Source: an uncultured Bacilli bacterium (GTDB lineage: Bacteria > Bacillota_I > Bacilli_A > RF39 > UBA660). From it: a stretch of DNA of 64,000 bases. The stretch lies in contig CAKOLN010000002.1 of assembly GCA_934096075.1 (NCBI GenBank), forward strand, positions 74,883 to 138,882, read 5' to 3'. This document shows positions 51,706-60,615 of the stretch, one piece after another. The translations under genes were made by a program, and so were the position numbers. How positions within the stretch are numbered: position 1 is the first letter of the stretch; the number at the start of each line of letters is the position of its first letter. A model generated the notes under the pieces. That model did not search any database and had not been told where the DNA came from. It was given only the letters and a program-made list of their open reading frames with translations.

Positions 51706-53211
51706 TTATTTCTTTTCCATTTTCTTTGCTAAAATTGCATTTATTTTTCCACAACATTCTTTTCCTTCTTTACAATATAAATCAGTTTCACAACTAGGTC
51801 CTAATAAGCTTGCATAAAGTTCTGCATCGCTTAATTCTTGTACATTTTTATGCATTTCATTAGCAATATATCTTATTTCCCATTGTGCTTTATTGCATTC
51901 TCTTAAAGATAATATATGTTTTAAAGCTTTACCATTTATTGTAGTTTCAACATTAACCATATTTCCAAATAAAGTAAAGTAAACTAAATCTTCTTCTCTA
52001 ATGTTATAATCATTTTTAAAATGTTGATACATCTTTTCATTATCTATAAATATTTGAATATATTTACTAATACATTTATCTTTTATTTTTGGAGGAATTT
52101 TATATTGTAATAAATCAATATTTGGAGAAAAATCTGGTGTAATCAAGTCATGCATTCTATGTCTTGTTAAGTGAGGTAATATTGCTAAACTAATTGGTAC
52201 TTGAAATGTAAAATTCACTTGTGTTAGTTCTAACTTATCTCTAGAATTTCCTATTGCTTTCATTATTTTTTTTCTTGTTTCTTTATCTAAATTTCTTGCG
52301 ATGTTAAGTGCTTTTACATAATCAAATTGATATCTTCTCATTATAGCACTTGCGATTATTTTGTTATCAATATCATAAGTAGATGCTGTTAATACTGTTT
52401 TATTTAATATTTTATATGTTTTATTTGTTATATGATCATCCAAAATATTTTGTACATCATCTTCTAAATTTTCATTTTCTTTAGATATTATATCACTAAC
52501 ATAAGGTACTCTTTCTTTACATATTTCATTTAATTTAGTACCAAATTCTTTTAGTTCACCTATTTTACTATATTTAGTTTTTGTTAACTTAATAATTAAA
52601 TCTTTTAGAGTGTGTGCGTCCATTCCCATAATAATATTACTATTAAATGAATAAGGTAATACGAATCTAGCATCTTCTTTTGGTATTCCTAGTTCTAATA
52701 ATTCACCATATCTTTTAAATAATCCTTCTGTATAGTTTTTATATTCTTCTTGAATTACTTCATTATTTTTTAAAACATTTCCATTTTCATCATGAAAAGT
52801 TGGAACATAATACCCAACATTACTAAAATCTACTTCTCTTCTAGATTTAATTGTAAAACTAGATAATCTTTCTTCTATTATAGTTTGCTCGATTAAAGGG
52901 CTAACATCTTTGATTAAAAATAAGCAGTAGTCATGATCTGTAATAGATTCATGTCCCATGTTTACTACACGATTAACATATTTTAAGTTTTGTTCTAATG
53001 TTTTTTCTTCACTTAATTTTAAAACTTCAAATACATCCCCAGGAAATCTAGATATTCTACCTGCTAGAGAAGCATTTCGGATTCTTGCTTCTTTTTCTAA
53101 ATATTTAACTTTTTCTATAAGTGTATCTACTTTATTATTGTCAATACCACTATTTTTTAATTCATCACCTAATTTATTATAATCAAGTGCTCCTAATAAT
53201 TCTATCTTCAT
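51706..53211 (-). CDS. thyX: Long ThyX-like flavin-dependent thymidylate synthase
   Basis: 501 residues, about twice the length of single-domain ThyX, with two ThyX-like halves. In the first half the motif segment reads EERLSSFTIKSRREV where RHRxxSxNEESxRY is expected; in the second half RHR is kept (LTRHRMHDLITPDFS) but the following Ser/Arg pattern is not. So the canonical motif is split between halves. ThyX makes dTMP using methylene-THF and FAD; activity here is uncertain. A Cys-rich end (CETDLYCKEGKECC) is unusual. ATG at 53211 follows AAGGTGGGTAAA. Confidence 0.75.
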   Translation of the reverse strand: MKIELLGALDYNKLGDELKNSGIDNNKVDTLIEKVKYLEKEARIRNASLAGRISRFPGDVFEVLKLSEEKTLEQNLKYVNRVVNMGHESITDHDYCLFLIKDVSPLIEQTIIEERLSSFTIKSRREVDFSNVGYYVPTFHDENGNVLKNNEVIQEEYKNYTEGLFKRYGELLELGIPKEDARFVLPYSFNSNIIMGMDAHTLKDLIIKLTKTKYSKIGELKEFGTKLNEICKERVPYVSDIISKENENLEDDVQNILDDHITNKTYKILNKTVLTASTYDIDNKIIASAIMRRYQFDYVKALNIARNLDKETRKKIMKAIGNSRDKLELTQVNFTFQVPISLAILPHLTRHRMHDLITPDFSPNIDLLQYKIPPKIKDKCISKYIQIFIDNEKMYQHFKNDYNIREEDLVYFTLFGNMVNVETTINGKALKHILSLRECNKAQWEIRYIANEMHKNVQELSDAELYASLLGPSCETDLYCKEGKECCGKINAILAKKMEKK

Positions 53212-53290
53212 TTTACCCACCTTCCGTCTAATATGATTATACATTACCAAATAAAAATACAATGTTGCAATTGCAACATTGATATATAAT

Positions 53291-53821
53291 TTACAAATAA
53301 TCTTCTTTTACTTCATTATCTATATATTTACTAATTTCTTCATCACTTACTTCATCATCAATTATATCATAATCTTCATATTCATCTTCCATAGTTTGTA
53401 TCATTACTTTTGCATCTCCAATTATTTCGATACCTAGTTCTTTCTCTATTTCATATTTTATTAAATTATCTTTAGAACTTACATCAATTACAGTAGGATT
53501 TTTTAAACTATTAATTATTATTTCACTATCATTAGTTAGAGTACTATTTTCTTTTAAATGTACATTTACAAGTTCTGTATAACTTATTTTTCTTGCTTCT
53601 ACACTAGTTTTAGTGTTATTGTCATAACTATACCATATATTAACATCAAAACTCCCATTTATTCTAACTCTTCCATTATCATTACTTCCGTTCATTGTAT
53701 GATTTATAACCCAGCAACCAAGTACTGTATCTATTTTATCAGTTGTTCTAAGTTCATAAGTATTTCTAAATGTTTTTTTACCTTTACCAATAACGGCTTT
53801 AGTAACTATTTCTTTATACAT
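53291..53821 (-). CDS. cotE: Spore coat morphogenetic protein CotE
   Basis: 176 residues. YKEIVTKAVIGKGKK, VLGCWVINH, DVNIWYSYDNNTKT and an acidic C-terminal tail (EDEYEDYDIIDDEVSDEE) all match B. subtilis CotE, which assembles the outer spore coat. The gene is next to miaB, as in B. subtilis (miaB-...-cotE). This implies that the organism sporulates or recently did. I chose the ATG at 53821 after AGGTGGTGTTTT. Confidence 0.9.
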   Translation of the reverse strand: MYKEIVTKAVIGKGKKTFRNTYELRTTDKIDTVLGCWVINHTMNGSNDNGRVRINGSFDVNIWYSYDNNTKTSVEARKISYTELVNVHLKENSTLTNDSEIIINSLKNPTVIDVSSKDNLIKYEIEKELGIEIIGDAKVMIQTMEDEYEDYDIIDDEVSDEEISKYIDNEVKEDYL

Positions 53822-53868
53822 AAAACACCACCTAGTACTAATATATGACAAATACCCAAAAAAGGAAC

Positions 53869-55281
53869 CTATTTTATATAAGTTCCATTTAAACTAAAGC
53901 TTTTTGCTTCATCAATTTTTACATTAACTATTTTATTAGTTATATCTTCATCACTTATTATATTTACTAATTTCATATTTTCTGTATATCCAGCATATTT
54001 AGTATTATCTTTATCACTTTTACCTGTTACTAAACATTTTTGTATAGTTCCAACCATTGCTTGATTTCTCATATTACTATAGCTATTTACTACTTCATTT
54101 AGTTTGTGCAATCTTTCATTTTTAACTTCCATTGGTGTATTATCTTCTAACATAGATGCTGGTGTATTTTCTCTAGGACTATATATGAATGTAAATGCCC
54201 CGTCAAATTTACAAGTGTTTACCACATCTAGAGTTTCATTAAAGTCTTCTTCTGTTTCTCCAGGAAATCCTACGATTATATCAGTAGTTACACTTACTCC
54301 CTTTATAGTGTTTCTTATTTTATTATATAGATTTAAATATTCTTCTTTTGTATATCTTCTTCCCATAAGTTTAAGTATTCTATCACTACCAGATTGAATT
54401 GGTAAATGAACATAAGGCATTACATTATCGCATTCACTTATCGCAGTTATCATTTCATCAGTAAAATCCCATGGATGACTTGTTACAAATCTAATTCTTT
54501 CTATACCTGTCTTACTTACATCTCTTAGTAAATTAGCTAGGTTGTAGTCTTCATATAAGTCTTTTCCATATGCATTAACATTTTGTCCTAATAAAGTTAC
54601 TTCTTTATATCCATCTTTCTTAAGTTTTTCTACTTCTTTTATGATACTCTCTTTTCTTCTACTTCTTTGAGTTCCTCTTGTATAAGGTACTATACAATAA
54701 GTACAGAATTTATCACATCCTAGTATTATATCTACCCATGCAGATACTTTACTATCTCTTTTGGCAGGAATATTTTCTATTACATCTCCAGTTTTACTAA
54801 ATACTTCAATATTTTGTTTACCAGTTTTAATTCTTTCATTTATTACTTTTATCATTTGATTAAGATTATGAGTTCCAAATACAAAGTCTACATATTTATA
54901 TTTACTCATAATTTCTTTTACTACACTTTCTTCTTGTGCCATACATCCACATATACCCATTAATAAGTCTGGTTTAGTTTCTTTCATCTTTTTAATTAAT
55001 CCCATAAAACCAAAGACTTTATCATGAGCATTTTCTCTTATTGCACATGTATTAAGTATTATTAAATCAGCATCATTCATATCACTTGCTTCAGTCATTC
55101 CAGATTCAGTTAAAACACCTTTTACTCTTTCTCCATCATGCTCGTTCATTTGACATCCGTAAGTTCTTACATAATATTTTTTTCCAACTAGACTTTTATC
55201 TAATTCTACTTCTTCATAATCATATATACAAAATTCATTATTATTTCTTTTTTTAGCTTCTAACATATTTGGTAAATTCAT
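53869..55281 (-). CDS. miaB: tRNA-2-methylthio-N6-dimethylallyladenosine synthase
   Basis: 470 residues. Methylthiotransferase: N-terminal UPF0004 domain with TYGCQMNEHDGERV, LNTCAIRE, and GCMAQEE; radical SAM motif CDKFCTYCIVPYTRG (CxxxCxxC); TRAM domain at the C-terminus. It thiomethylates A37 of tRNAs reading UNN codons. AAAGGAAGTGATATAA precedes the start. Confidence 0.97.
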   Translation of the reverse strand: MNLPNMLEAKKRNNNEFCIYDYEEVELDKSLVGKKYYVRTYGCQMNEHDGERVKGVLTESGMTEASDMNDADLIILNTCAIRENAHDKVFGFMGLIKKMKETKPDLLMGICGCMAQEESVVKEIMSKYKYVDFVFGTHNLNQMIKVINERIKTGKQNIEVFSKTGDVIENIPAKRDSKVSAWVDIILGCDKFCTYCIVPYTRGTQRSRRKESIIKEVEKLKKDGYKEVTLLGQNVNAYGKDLYEDYNLANLLRDVSKTGIERIRFVTSHPWDFTDEMITAISECDNVMPYVHLPIQSGSDRILKLMGRRYTKEEYLNLYNKIRNTIKGVSVTTDIIVGFPGETEEDFNETLDVVNTCKFDGAFTFIYSPRENTPASMLEDNTPMEVKNERLHKLNEVVNSYSNMRNQAMVGTIQKCLVTGKSDKDNTKYAGYTENMKLVNIISDEDITNKIVNVKIDEAKSFSLNGTYIK

Positions 55282-55340
55282 TTATATCACTTCCTTTAAT
55301 ACAAAGATATTTTAACATAAATTAAATGAAAAAAGAAGAG

Positions 55341-55655
55341 TTAAATCTTCTTAATATCTAGTATATCACTTATAAGTATTTTCTCATTATTTAATGTTAA
55401 TAGGCTATCATTATTTCTGGCAATTAATGTACACTCTTTATCTCCATCTATAGTAGTTATTATAACATTTACTTTATATATAAATGAATTACTATTAAAG
55501 ATATCATTTATTTTTTTCTTAATAATAATTGGTTTCATGTTATCATTAGTTAATTCTAAATTAGTTTTTAAATTATCTTCTTTTGAATAGTATTGTTCAA
55601 CATTATTTTTTATTACTCCTGTGTTATTATTTCTAAATACTTTAGGTAAACTCAT
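55341..55655 (-). CDS. Uncharacterised protein upstream of miaB
   Basis: 104 residues, soluble. N-terminus MSLPKVFRNNNTGVI, C-terminal half with alternating strands (VNVIITTIDGDKECTLIARN, KILISDILDIKKI). I do not recognise it; its position beside miaB/cotE could suggest a sporulation-related role. ATGAGTT start with CCTAGGAGGAAACACAT upstream is strong. Confidence 0.65.
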   Translation of the reverse strand: MSLPKVFRNNNTGVIKNNVEQYYSKEDNLKTNLELTNDNMKPIIIKKKINDIFNSNSFIYKVNVIITTIDGDKECTLIARNNDSLLTLNNEKILISDILDIKKI

Positions 55656-55803
55656 ATGTGTTTCCTCCTAGTAAAATGTATTCGAATTAATTATTTTTTA
55701 TTCATGTATATTTTATTTAAATTCTTGGTTAATATTACCAATTTCATTATATTGAAACACAAACAAAAATATGATATTATTTATTTAAGGAGATGAACCA
55801 GGT

Positions 55804-57054
55804 ATGGAAGAAAGAAATATTTTATGTATAGATTTAAAAAGTTTTTTTGCATCTGTGGAATGCGTTGATAGGAGGTTAGATCCATTTACCACTCCACTCA
55901 TTGTAGCAGACCCATCTAGAAAAGGCGGTGCGATTACACTAGCGGTTACTCCTTATATGAAGTCTCTTGGTGTTCCTAGTCGTGGAAGAGTTTTTGAAAT
56001 TCCTAAAAATATTAAATATATAACAGCTAAACCAAGAATGAGTTTATATGTTCAAAAAAGTAAAGAAGTTATTAATACATTTTTAGATTTTGTAAGTAAA
56101 GAAGATATGCATGTTTATTCAATTGACGAGTCATTTTTGGATGTAACAGACTACTTAAAACTATATAAAATGGATGATGTTACTTTAGCAAAAACTATTA
56201 TGAATGAGATTACTAAAAGAACAGGACTTACTTCAACTTGTGGAATTGGTCCTAATTTACTTTTAGCAAAAGTTGCTCTTGATATTGAAAGCAAACATTC
56301 TCCTAACTTTATTGCAAAATGGACATACGATGATATTAAGACAAAACTTTGGAATATTGAACCACTTGATGAAATGTGGGGAATTGGTAGTAAAACTATG
56401 AAGAAATTAAATGACTTAGGCATTAAAAAAGTTGGTGATATAAATAAGTATCCTAAAACTTTTTATAAAAAAAGATTTGGAATACTTGGTGAAGAACTTT
56501 GGGAACATGCGAATGGGATTGATTATAGTAATATTAAAACTCAAAATTATATAGTTAAAAATAAAAGCTATGGATTAAGTCAAATTTTATATAAAGATTA
56601 TACTACACTTAATGTTACATTAATAATTAGAGAAATGGTTAGTAAAGTCACTAAAAGATTAAGATTAAATAAAAAAGTATGTGGTGTTGTTGGATTTGGA
56701 ATTGGATATTCTAGGAGTATTGGTGGTGGATTTTATCATTCATGTAAACTTAGTGAATCAACAAATAATGAAGAAAGAATACTAGAAGTATGCATGAGTA
56801 TTTTTAATAATTATGTAGAAGATTTACCAATTAGAAAAGTAGGTATATCTTTAGGTAAAATTGAGAATAATAATTATAAACAATTAAATTTATTTGAAAC
56901 CAATGAAGAAAATCAAAAAAATGATGAATTAAATAAAGTAATAGATCTAGTAGCAAGTAAATTTGGAGAAAACTCTATACTCAAAGCAAATAGTTTATAT
57001 GATTACAGCACTATTAAAAAAAGAAATAATACTTTAGGTGGTCATAGTAAGTAA
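55804..57054 (+). CDS. Y-family DNA polymerase (UvrX/UmuC-like)
   Basis: 416 residues. CIDLKSFFASVECVDR (palm, catalytic Asp), YSIDESFLDVT (second Asp-Glu pair), helix-hairpin-helix WGIGSKTMKKLNDLGI and a little-finger domain. It does error-prone translesion synthesis. It forms an operon with a YolD-like gene, the usual partner of UvrX-type polymerases in Bacillota. AAGGAG lies 11 bases before the ATG. Confidence 0.95.
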   Translation: MEERNILCIDLKSFFASVECVDRRLDPFTTPLIVADPSRKGGAITLAVTPYMKSLGVPSRGRVFEIPKNIKYITAKPRMSLYVQKSKEVINTFLDFVSKEDMHVYSIDESFLDVTDYLKLYKMDDVTLAKTIMNEITKRTGLTSTCGIGPNLLLAKVALDIESKHSPNFIAKWTYDDIKTKLWNIEPLDEMWGIGSKTMKKLNDLGIKKVGDINKYPKTFYKKRFGILGEELWEHANGIDYSNIKTQNYIVKNKSYGLSQILYKDYTTLNVTLIIREMVSKVTKRLRLNKKVCGVVGFGIGYSRSIGGGFYHSCKLSESTNNEERILEVCMSIFNNYVEDLPIRKVGISLGKIENNNYKQLNLFETNEENQKNDELNKVIDLVASKFGENSILKANSLYDYSTIKKRNNTLGGHSK

Positions 57055-57063
57055 GGTGATATT

Positions 57064-57372
57064 ATGCGAGGTATGATTAAATGGAAACCTTTTAATACTT
57101 TATTAAATAATAGAGATATAAATGAAATTATAATGATTAGAAATAAAGTTGAAAAACCAATTATCATGGAAGATAGGATTACTGAAATAGATAATTTACT
57201 TAAAGTTGCTATAAAAGAAAATAAAGAAATAAAGGTTAAATACTTTGATAAAGGAGAACTCAAATATATTAATGGTAATATTAGAAATATAAACACAATA
57301 GAAAAATATATCCTTATAAATAGTATAAGAATATATTTTAAAAACCTCATAAAAGTTGATATTATAAATTAG
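57064..57372 (+). CDS. YolD-like protein
   Basis: 102 residues. IKWKPFNTLLNN near the start, DRITEIDNLLKVAI and YFDKGELKYINGNI fit the YolD-like family, a small partner found after Y-family polymerases. Overlaps the 3' end of the minus-strand gene below by a few bases. AAGGTGATATT precedes the start. Confidence 0.9.
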   Translation: MRGMIKWKPFNTLLNNRDINEIIMIRNKVEKPIIMEDRITEIDNLLKVAIKENKEIKVKYFDKGELKYINGNIRNINTIEKYILINSIRIYFKNLIKVDIIN

Positions 57373-57880
57373 ATTTATTAATTATCATATTATCATAATA
57401 ATCTATTAACTCATTATTTTCTTTAAATATAGTATCTATATCAAGTTTTCTTATAATTTTATGTCCTAACTTTTCAAAAGAATCTTTTTTACCTACAATA
57501 ATTAATGAAGTATCAATTAAATATATATCATTATTGTAATGTAATTCTAAATACCAATGTCCTCCATAACTAGAACCAGCAGTTCCCTTGAAATAATCGT
57601 TGACGCATTCCACTGCTTCACTATAAATTCCAAATTTATCTAAAAGAAACAATAATTCAAAAACACATCTTTTACATCTACCTTCATTCAAGTTTAAATG
57701 AAATAAATCTTTAAATGCATATGGTTCATTATTTATCCAAATAGATGATCTATCTCTTAATATAAAATTATTTAAGTTATCATCAAATTCAAATATATCT
57801 TTTTGTTCTAAAAGTTCATTAAATATATTTTGAAATTCTTTATTTTTATCTAATAGTTCTAACCTAAATCTGTTTTCCAT
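57362..57880 (-). CDS. Putative transglutaminase-like cysteine protein
   Basis: 172 residues. A cysteine in GRCKRCVFELLFLLDKFG at about residue 85, a histidine in YGGHWYLELHYNN at about 122 and an aspartate in LIDTSL follow the Cys-His-Asp order of transglutaminase/papain folds. Function unknown. I chose the ATG at 57880 because GGAAG lies 6 bases upstream; an in-frame ATG eight codons earlier (57904) lies inside the AbrB-like gene. It overlaps the AbrB-like gene, so it is translationally coupled to it. Confidence 0.65.
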   Translation of the reverse strand: MENRFRLELLDKNKEFQNIFNELLEQKDIFEFDDNLNNFILRDRSSIWINNEPYAFKDLFHLNLNEGRCKRCVFELLFLLDKFGIYSEAVECVNDYFKGTAGSSYGGHWYLELHYNNDIYLIDTSLIIVGKKDSFEKLGHKIIRKLDIDTIFKENNELIDYYDNMIINKSNL

Positions 57881-58256
57881 ATGATTCTTCCATTCTATCT
57901 TCATTTTCTCTAAATAATTTAGAATCTATAATTTGAAAATTATTTTCTTCATTGAGAAGAACAATTCCATCTCTAAAATTAATCCTATCTAATATAAAGT
58001 CAGGAATATTAATCGAATAACTTTCATCTAATTTAAATTCTACTGAATTAGCTTTTAGAATTCTTAACTTTTTTAATTTTTCTGTCCTACTTTGATTTAG
58101 TCCAACATTATTTAACTTTTCAATTGGAATAACTAATATAGTGTTTTTGCTTATGCAAGTTAATAACATATTTGGTTTTATATATTTTCTTAATTCTTCT
58201 GGTACAAACATATTTCCATTGTTATCAATATGTATTTTTATTTTCTCTTTAGACAT
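57864..58256 (-). CDS. AbrB/MraZ-like DNA-binding protein
   Basis: 130 residues with two swapped-hairpin-like repeats: KIHIDNNGNMFVPEELRKYI (residues about 6-25) and SVEFKLDESYSINIPDFILD (about 70-90). This duplicated SpoVT/AbrB layout and size resemble MraZ, but the context (no mraW or ftsL nearby) does not. It probably binds DNA and regulates its neighbour. ATG at 58256 after AGGTGATAAAA. Confidence 0.65.
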   Translation of the reverse strand: MSKEKIKIHIDNNGNMFVPEELRKYIKPNMLLTCISKNTILVIPIEKLNNVGLNQSRTEKLKKLRILKANSVEFKLDESYSINIPDFILDRINFRDGIVLLNEENNFQIIDSKLFRENEDRMEESYGKQI

Positions 58257-58336
58257 TTTTATCACCTAATTCTATTCAAATTTTACTATGTTTATAACTT
58301 TTTTTCAAGTTTTTGAAGAAATTTATTAAAAATGTA

Positions 58337-58366
58337 TTGACTATTACATCGATTTTGTGGTACACT
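58337..58366 (+). promoter_or_regulatory. Promoter of tRNA-Ala
   Basis: TTGACT (58337-58342) and TACACT (58361-58366) with an 18-bp spacer. Confidence 0.75.
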
Positions 58367-58399
58367 TTCTATGCTTGATTAATTCAAGTGCCTACCATT

Positions 58400-58476
58400 G
58401 GGGAATTAGCTCAGTTGGCTAGAGCACCTGCCTTGCACGCAGGGGGTCGCGGGTTCAAGTCCCACATTCTCCACCA
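58400..58476 (+). tRNA. tRNA-Ala (TGC)
   Basis: Complete 77-nt cloverleaf: acceptor GGGGAAT/ATTCTCC, loop CTTGCAC with anticodon TGC, T arm GGGTTCAAGTCCC-type, and encoded CCA. Confidence 0.97.
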
Positions 58477-58487
58477 ATTAGTAATTT

Positions 58488-58511
58488 AAGTCCTTATTTA
58501 AGGACTTTTTT
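58488..58511 (+). terminator. Terminator of tRNA-Ala
   Basis: AAGTCCTT and AAGGACTT form an 8-bp stem followed by TTTTTT. Confidence 0.9.
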
Positions 58512-58618
58512 ATTTATATATTTGTTTATTTAGGTACTATTTTTCAATAATTTAGAAATTAAAATATGAATAGTAAATTATTAATACTTAAAAAATCTAG
58601 AAGTTCTTTCTCTAGATT

Positions 58619-59560
58619 TTATTTAAATATTTCACTAAATATACTAAAAGCTAATTTTAAAGCATCGTGTCTAATTCTTGAATCTTCAACAATAAAATAA
58701 TCATCTTCTATTAAAGTTACATCTTTAAGATTATCATAATCTATTTTTACTAAATCTTTTTGTTCTTCGTTTTGATATTTATCTAATATCATTTTATCAA
58801 TTAATTTATTATTAACTAACACTTTATCTATTTTTTTATTACCTAAATAACTATTTAGTAATTTAACATGATCACTTACACTAAATCCATCTGTTTCACC
58901 TGGTTGTGTCATCATATTACAAACATACATTACTTTTGCATTTGAATTATCAATAGCATCTATAATTTCTTTATTAATTAAATTTGGAATAATACTCGTA
59001 TATATGCTTCCCATACTTAACACTATTATATTAGCTTCTCTTATTTCTTTAATAGCAAGTGGTGTGATAATTGGAGTTTCTTCATAAAATACTTTTTTTA
59101 TTTTTTTACCTGATGCAGTTATTTCAGTTTCTCCTTTTACTATACTGTCATCTGTCATTTTAGCCATTAAGGTTACATTATCTTCGGTTAATGGCACAAC
59201 TTTACCTTTTAAATTAAACACTTTAGACAAGGCTTCAATACCATCACTTAAGTTACCTGTAATTTCTTTAGTTGCAGTTAAAATCAAGTTACCAACTGTA
59301 TGTCCATTTAAATCACTTGTAGTATGAAATCTATAATTAAATAACTTTTCCACTAATGGTTCTGTTTCTGATAAACTTATTAACACTCTTCTTATATCTC
59401 CAACTGCTGGAGTATTAAATTCTTCTCTTAATTTTCCAGTTGAACTTCCATTATCAGATACACTAACAATTGCTGTTATATCTAATGGAAATTTCTTTAA
59501 ACCAGATAATAGTACAGATAAACCTGTACCACCACCTAATACTACTACTTTGTTATTCAT
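58619..59560 (-). CDS. YvcK-type UDP-sugar-binding regulator
   Basis: 313 residues. VVLGGGTGLSVLLSGLK and SDNGSSTGKLREEF at the N-terminus and PAVGDIRRVLISLS, then NGHTVGNLIL and TQPGETDGFS are diagnostic of the YvcK/CofD-like family. In B. subtilis it controls the use of gluconeogenic carbon and peptidoglycan precursors. Gene is complete. Confidence 0.95.
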   Translation of the reverse strand: MNNKVVVLGGGTGLSVLLSGLKKFPLDITAIVSVSDNGSSTGKLREEFNTPAVGDIRRVLISLSETEPLVEKLFNYRFHTTSDLNGHTVGNLILTATKEITGNLSDGIEALSKVFNLKGKVVPLTEDNVTLMAKMTDDSIVKGETEITASGKKIKKVFYEETPIITPLAIKEIREANIIVLSMGSIYTSIIPNLINKEIIDAIDNSNAKVMYVCNMMTQPGETDGFSVSDHVKLLNSYLGNKKIDKVLVNNKLIDKMILDKYQNEEQKDLVKIDYDNLKDVTLIEDDYFIVEDSRIRHDALKLAFSIFSEIFK

Positions 59561-59578
59561 AATTCCCCCTTAGTAAAT

Positions 59579-60532
59579 TTACTTATTTAGATAATAAGCA
59601 TAATACTCATCAAACGTTATATTTTCTTCATGTATTTTCCTTGCTATATCTGTCCCAACATATCTAAATCTCCACATATCTGTTTCAAAACCAGTTATAT
59701 CACTAGTATTTTCTGGATATCTTAATATAAATCCATATCTATAACTATTTTTTAATAACCAATCATTTTCATCATATTGTTTTCCTTCTTCAATTTCTTT
59801 ATTATATGGTTTAATAACTACACTTAATCCAGTTTGATATTCAGAATGTCCTGCTCTTGCAGCTAATCTATCAGCATTATCTTCTCCACTAGAACTTTCA
59901 ATATCATTATATGCTTCTTCTTGATCAGCATAACTTCTATATCCCTGACTAACTACTAATGTATATCCAGCATCTTTAGCATCACTTAACATATTAATTA
60001 AATCATCATAAATACTTTCACTTACATATTTTCCAGAATAAGCATAAGAACTTGATACCAACTTTAAATCACTAGGTTCATAATCACTACCCAACTTATA
60101 AAACTTATTAACTAGCATTTTTTCTCCTTTTGATATATCAGTATCCACTATTTTACTATACCATCCAGTATCGGCATTTATATTAACTATTCCCACTACT
60201 TTTGAAGGTTTAGTACTAGAATTTTTACTATAATAATCCAAATATCTATCTAAATTTTTATATAGAAAATATTTTTCATTTATAAATTTTGTAAGATTAC
60301 TTTTATACTTCGAATTTAATAAATCATTAATTTTATCATTATCAAAAGTATCTTTTATAACTTTTATTTCATTGGTACTATAGCCTACTTCTCCTAACTT
60401 ATATTCTATAGTTTTCTTTAATTTAGACTCATCAACTAATTTTTTAATTCCTACTATTCCTAGTATAACTACTAAAACTATTGCTCCAATAAATGCTCCT
60501 AATTTTTTTACATTTAATTTCTTTTTAACCAT
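59579..60532 (-). CDS. VanY-fold protein with lost zinc ligands (pseudo D,D-carboxypeptidase)
   Basis: 317 residues. Signal anchor (LGAFIGAIVLVVILGIVGI), an approximately 130-residue N-terminal helical/beta part, then a peptidase M15B/VanY-like domain (SQGYRSYADQEEAYN; residues about 185-310). Where the family has SxHxxGxAxDI the protein has GHSEYQTGLSVVI (His to Tyr, Asp to Val), and where it has W-H it has DMWRFRYVG (His to Arg). All three zinc ligands therefore appear replaced, so it cannot be a normal zinc carboxypeptidase. The rest of the fold is conserved, suggesting a wall-binding role. Confidence 0.82.
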   Translation of the reverse strand: MVKKKLNVKKLGAFIGAIVLVVILGIVGIKKLVDESKLKKTIEYKLGEVGYSTNEIKVIKDTFDNDKINDLLNSKYKSNLTKFINEKYFLYKNLDRYLDYYSKNSSTKPSKVVGIVNINADTGWYSKIVDTDISKGEKMLVNKFYKLGSDYEPSDLKLVSSSYAYSGKYVSESIYDDLINMLSDAKDAGYTLVVSQGYRSYADQEEAYNDIESSSGEDNADRLAARAGHSEYQTGLSVVIKPYNKEIEEGKQYDENDWLLKNSYRYGFILRYPENTSDITGFETDMWRFRYVGTDIARKIHEENITFDEYYAYYLNK

Positions 60533-60615
60533 CTTTATTCTCCTTTTATATTTATATTATAACCAAATTTTACTAATTCTACAATAGAAAAAAAGTTATT
60601 GAATACACAACAACT

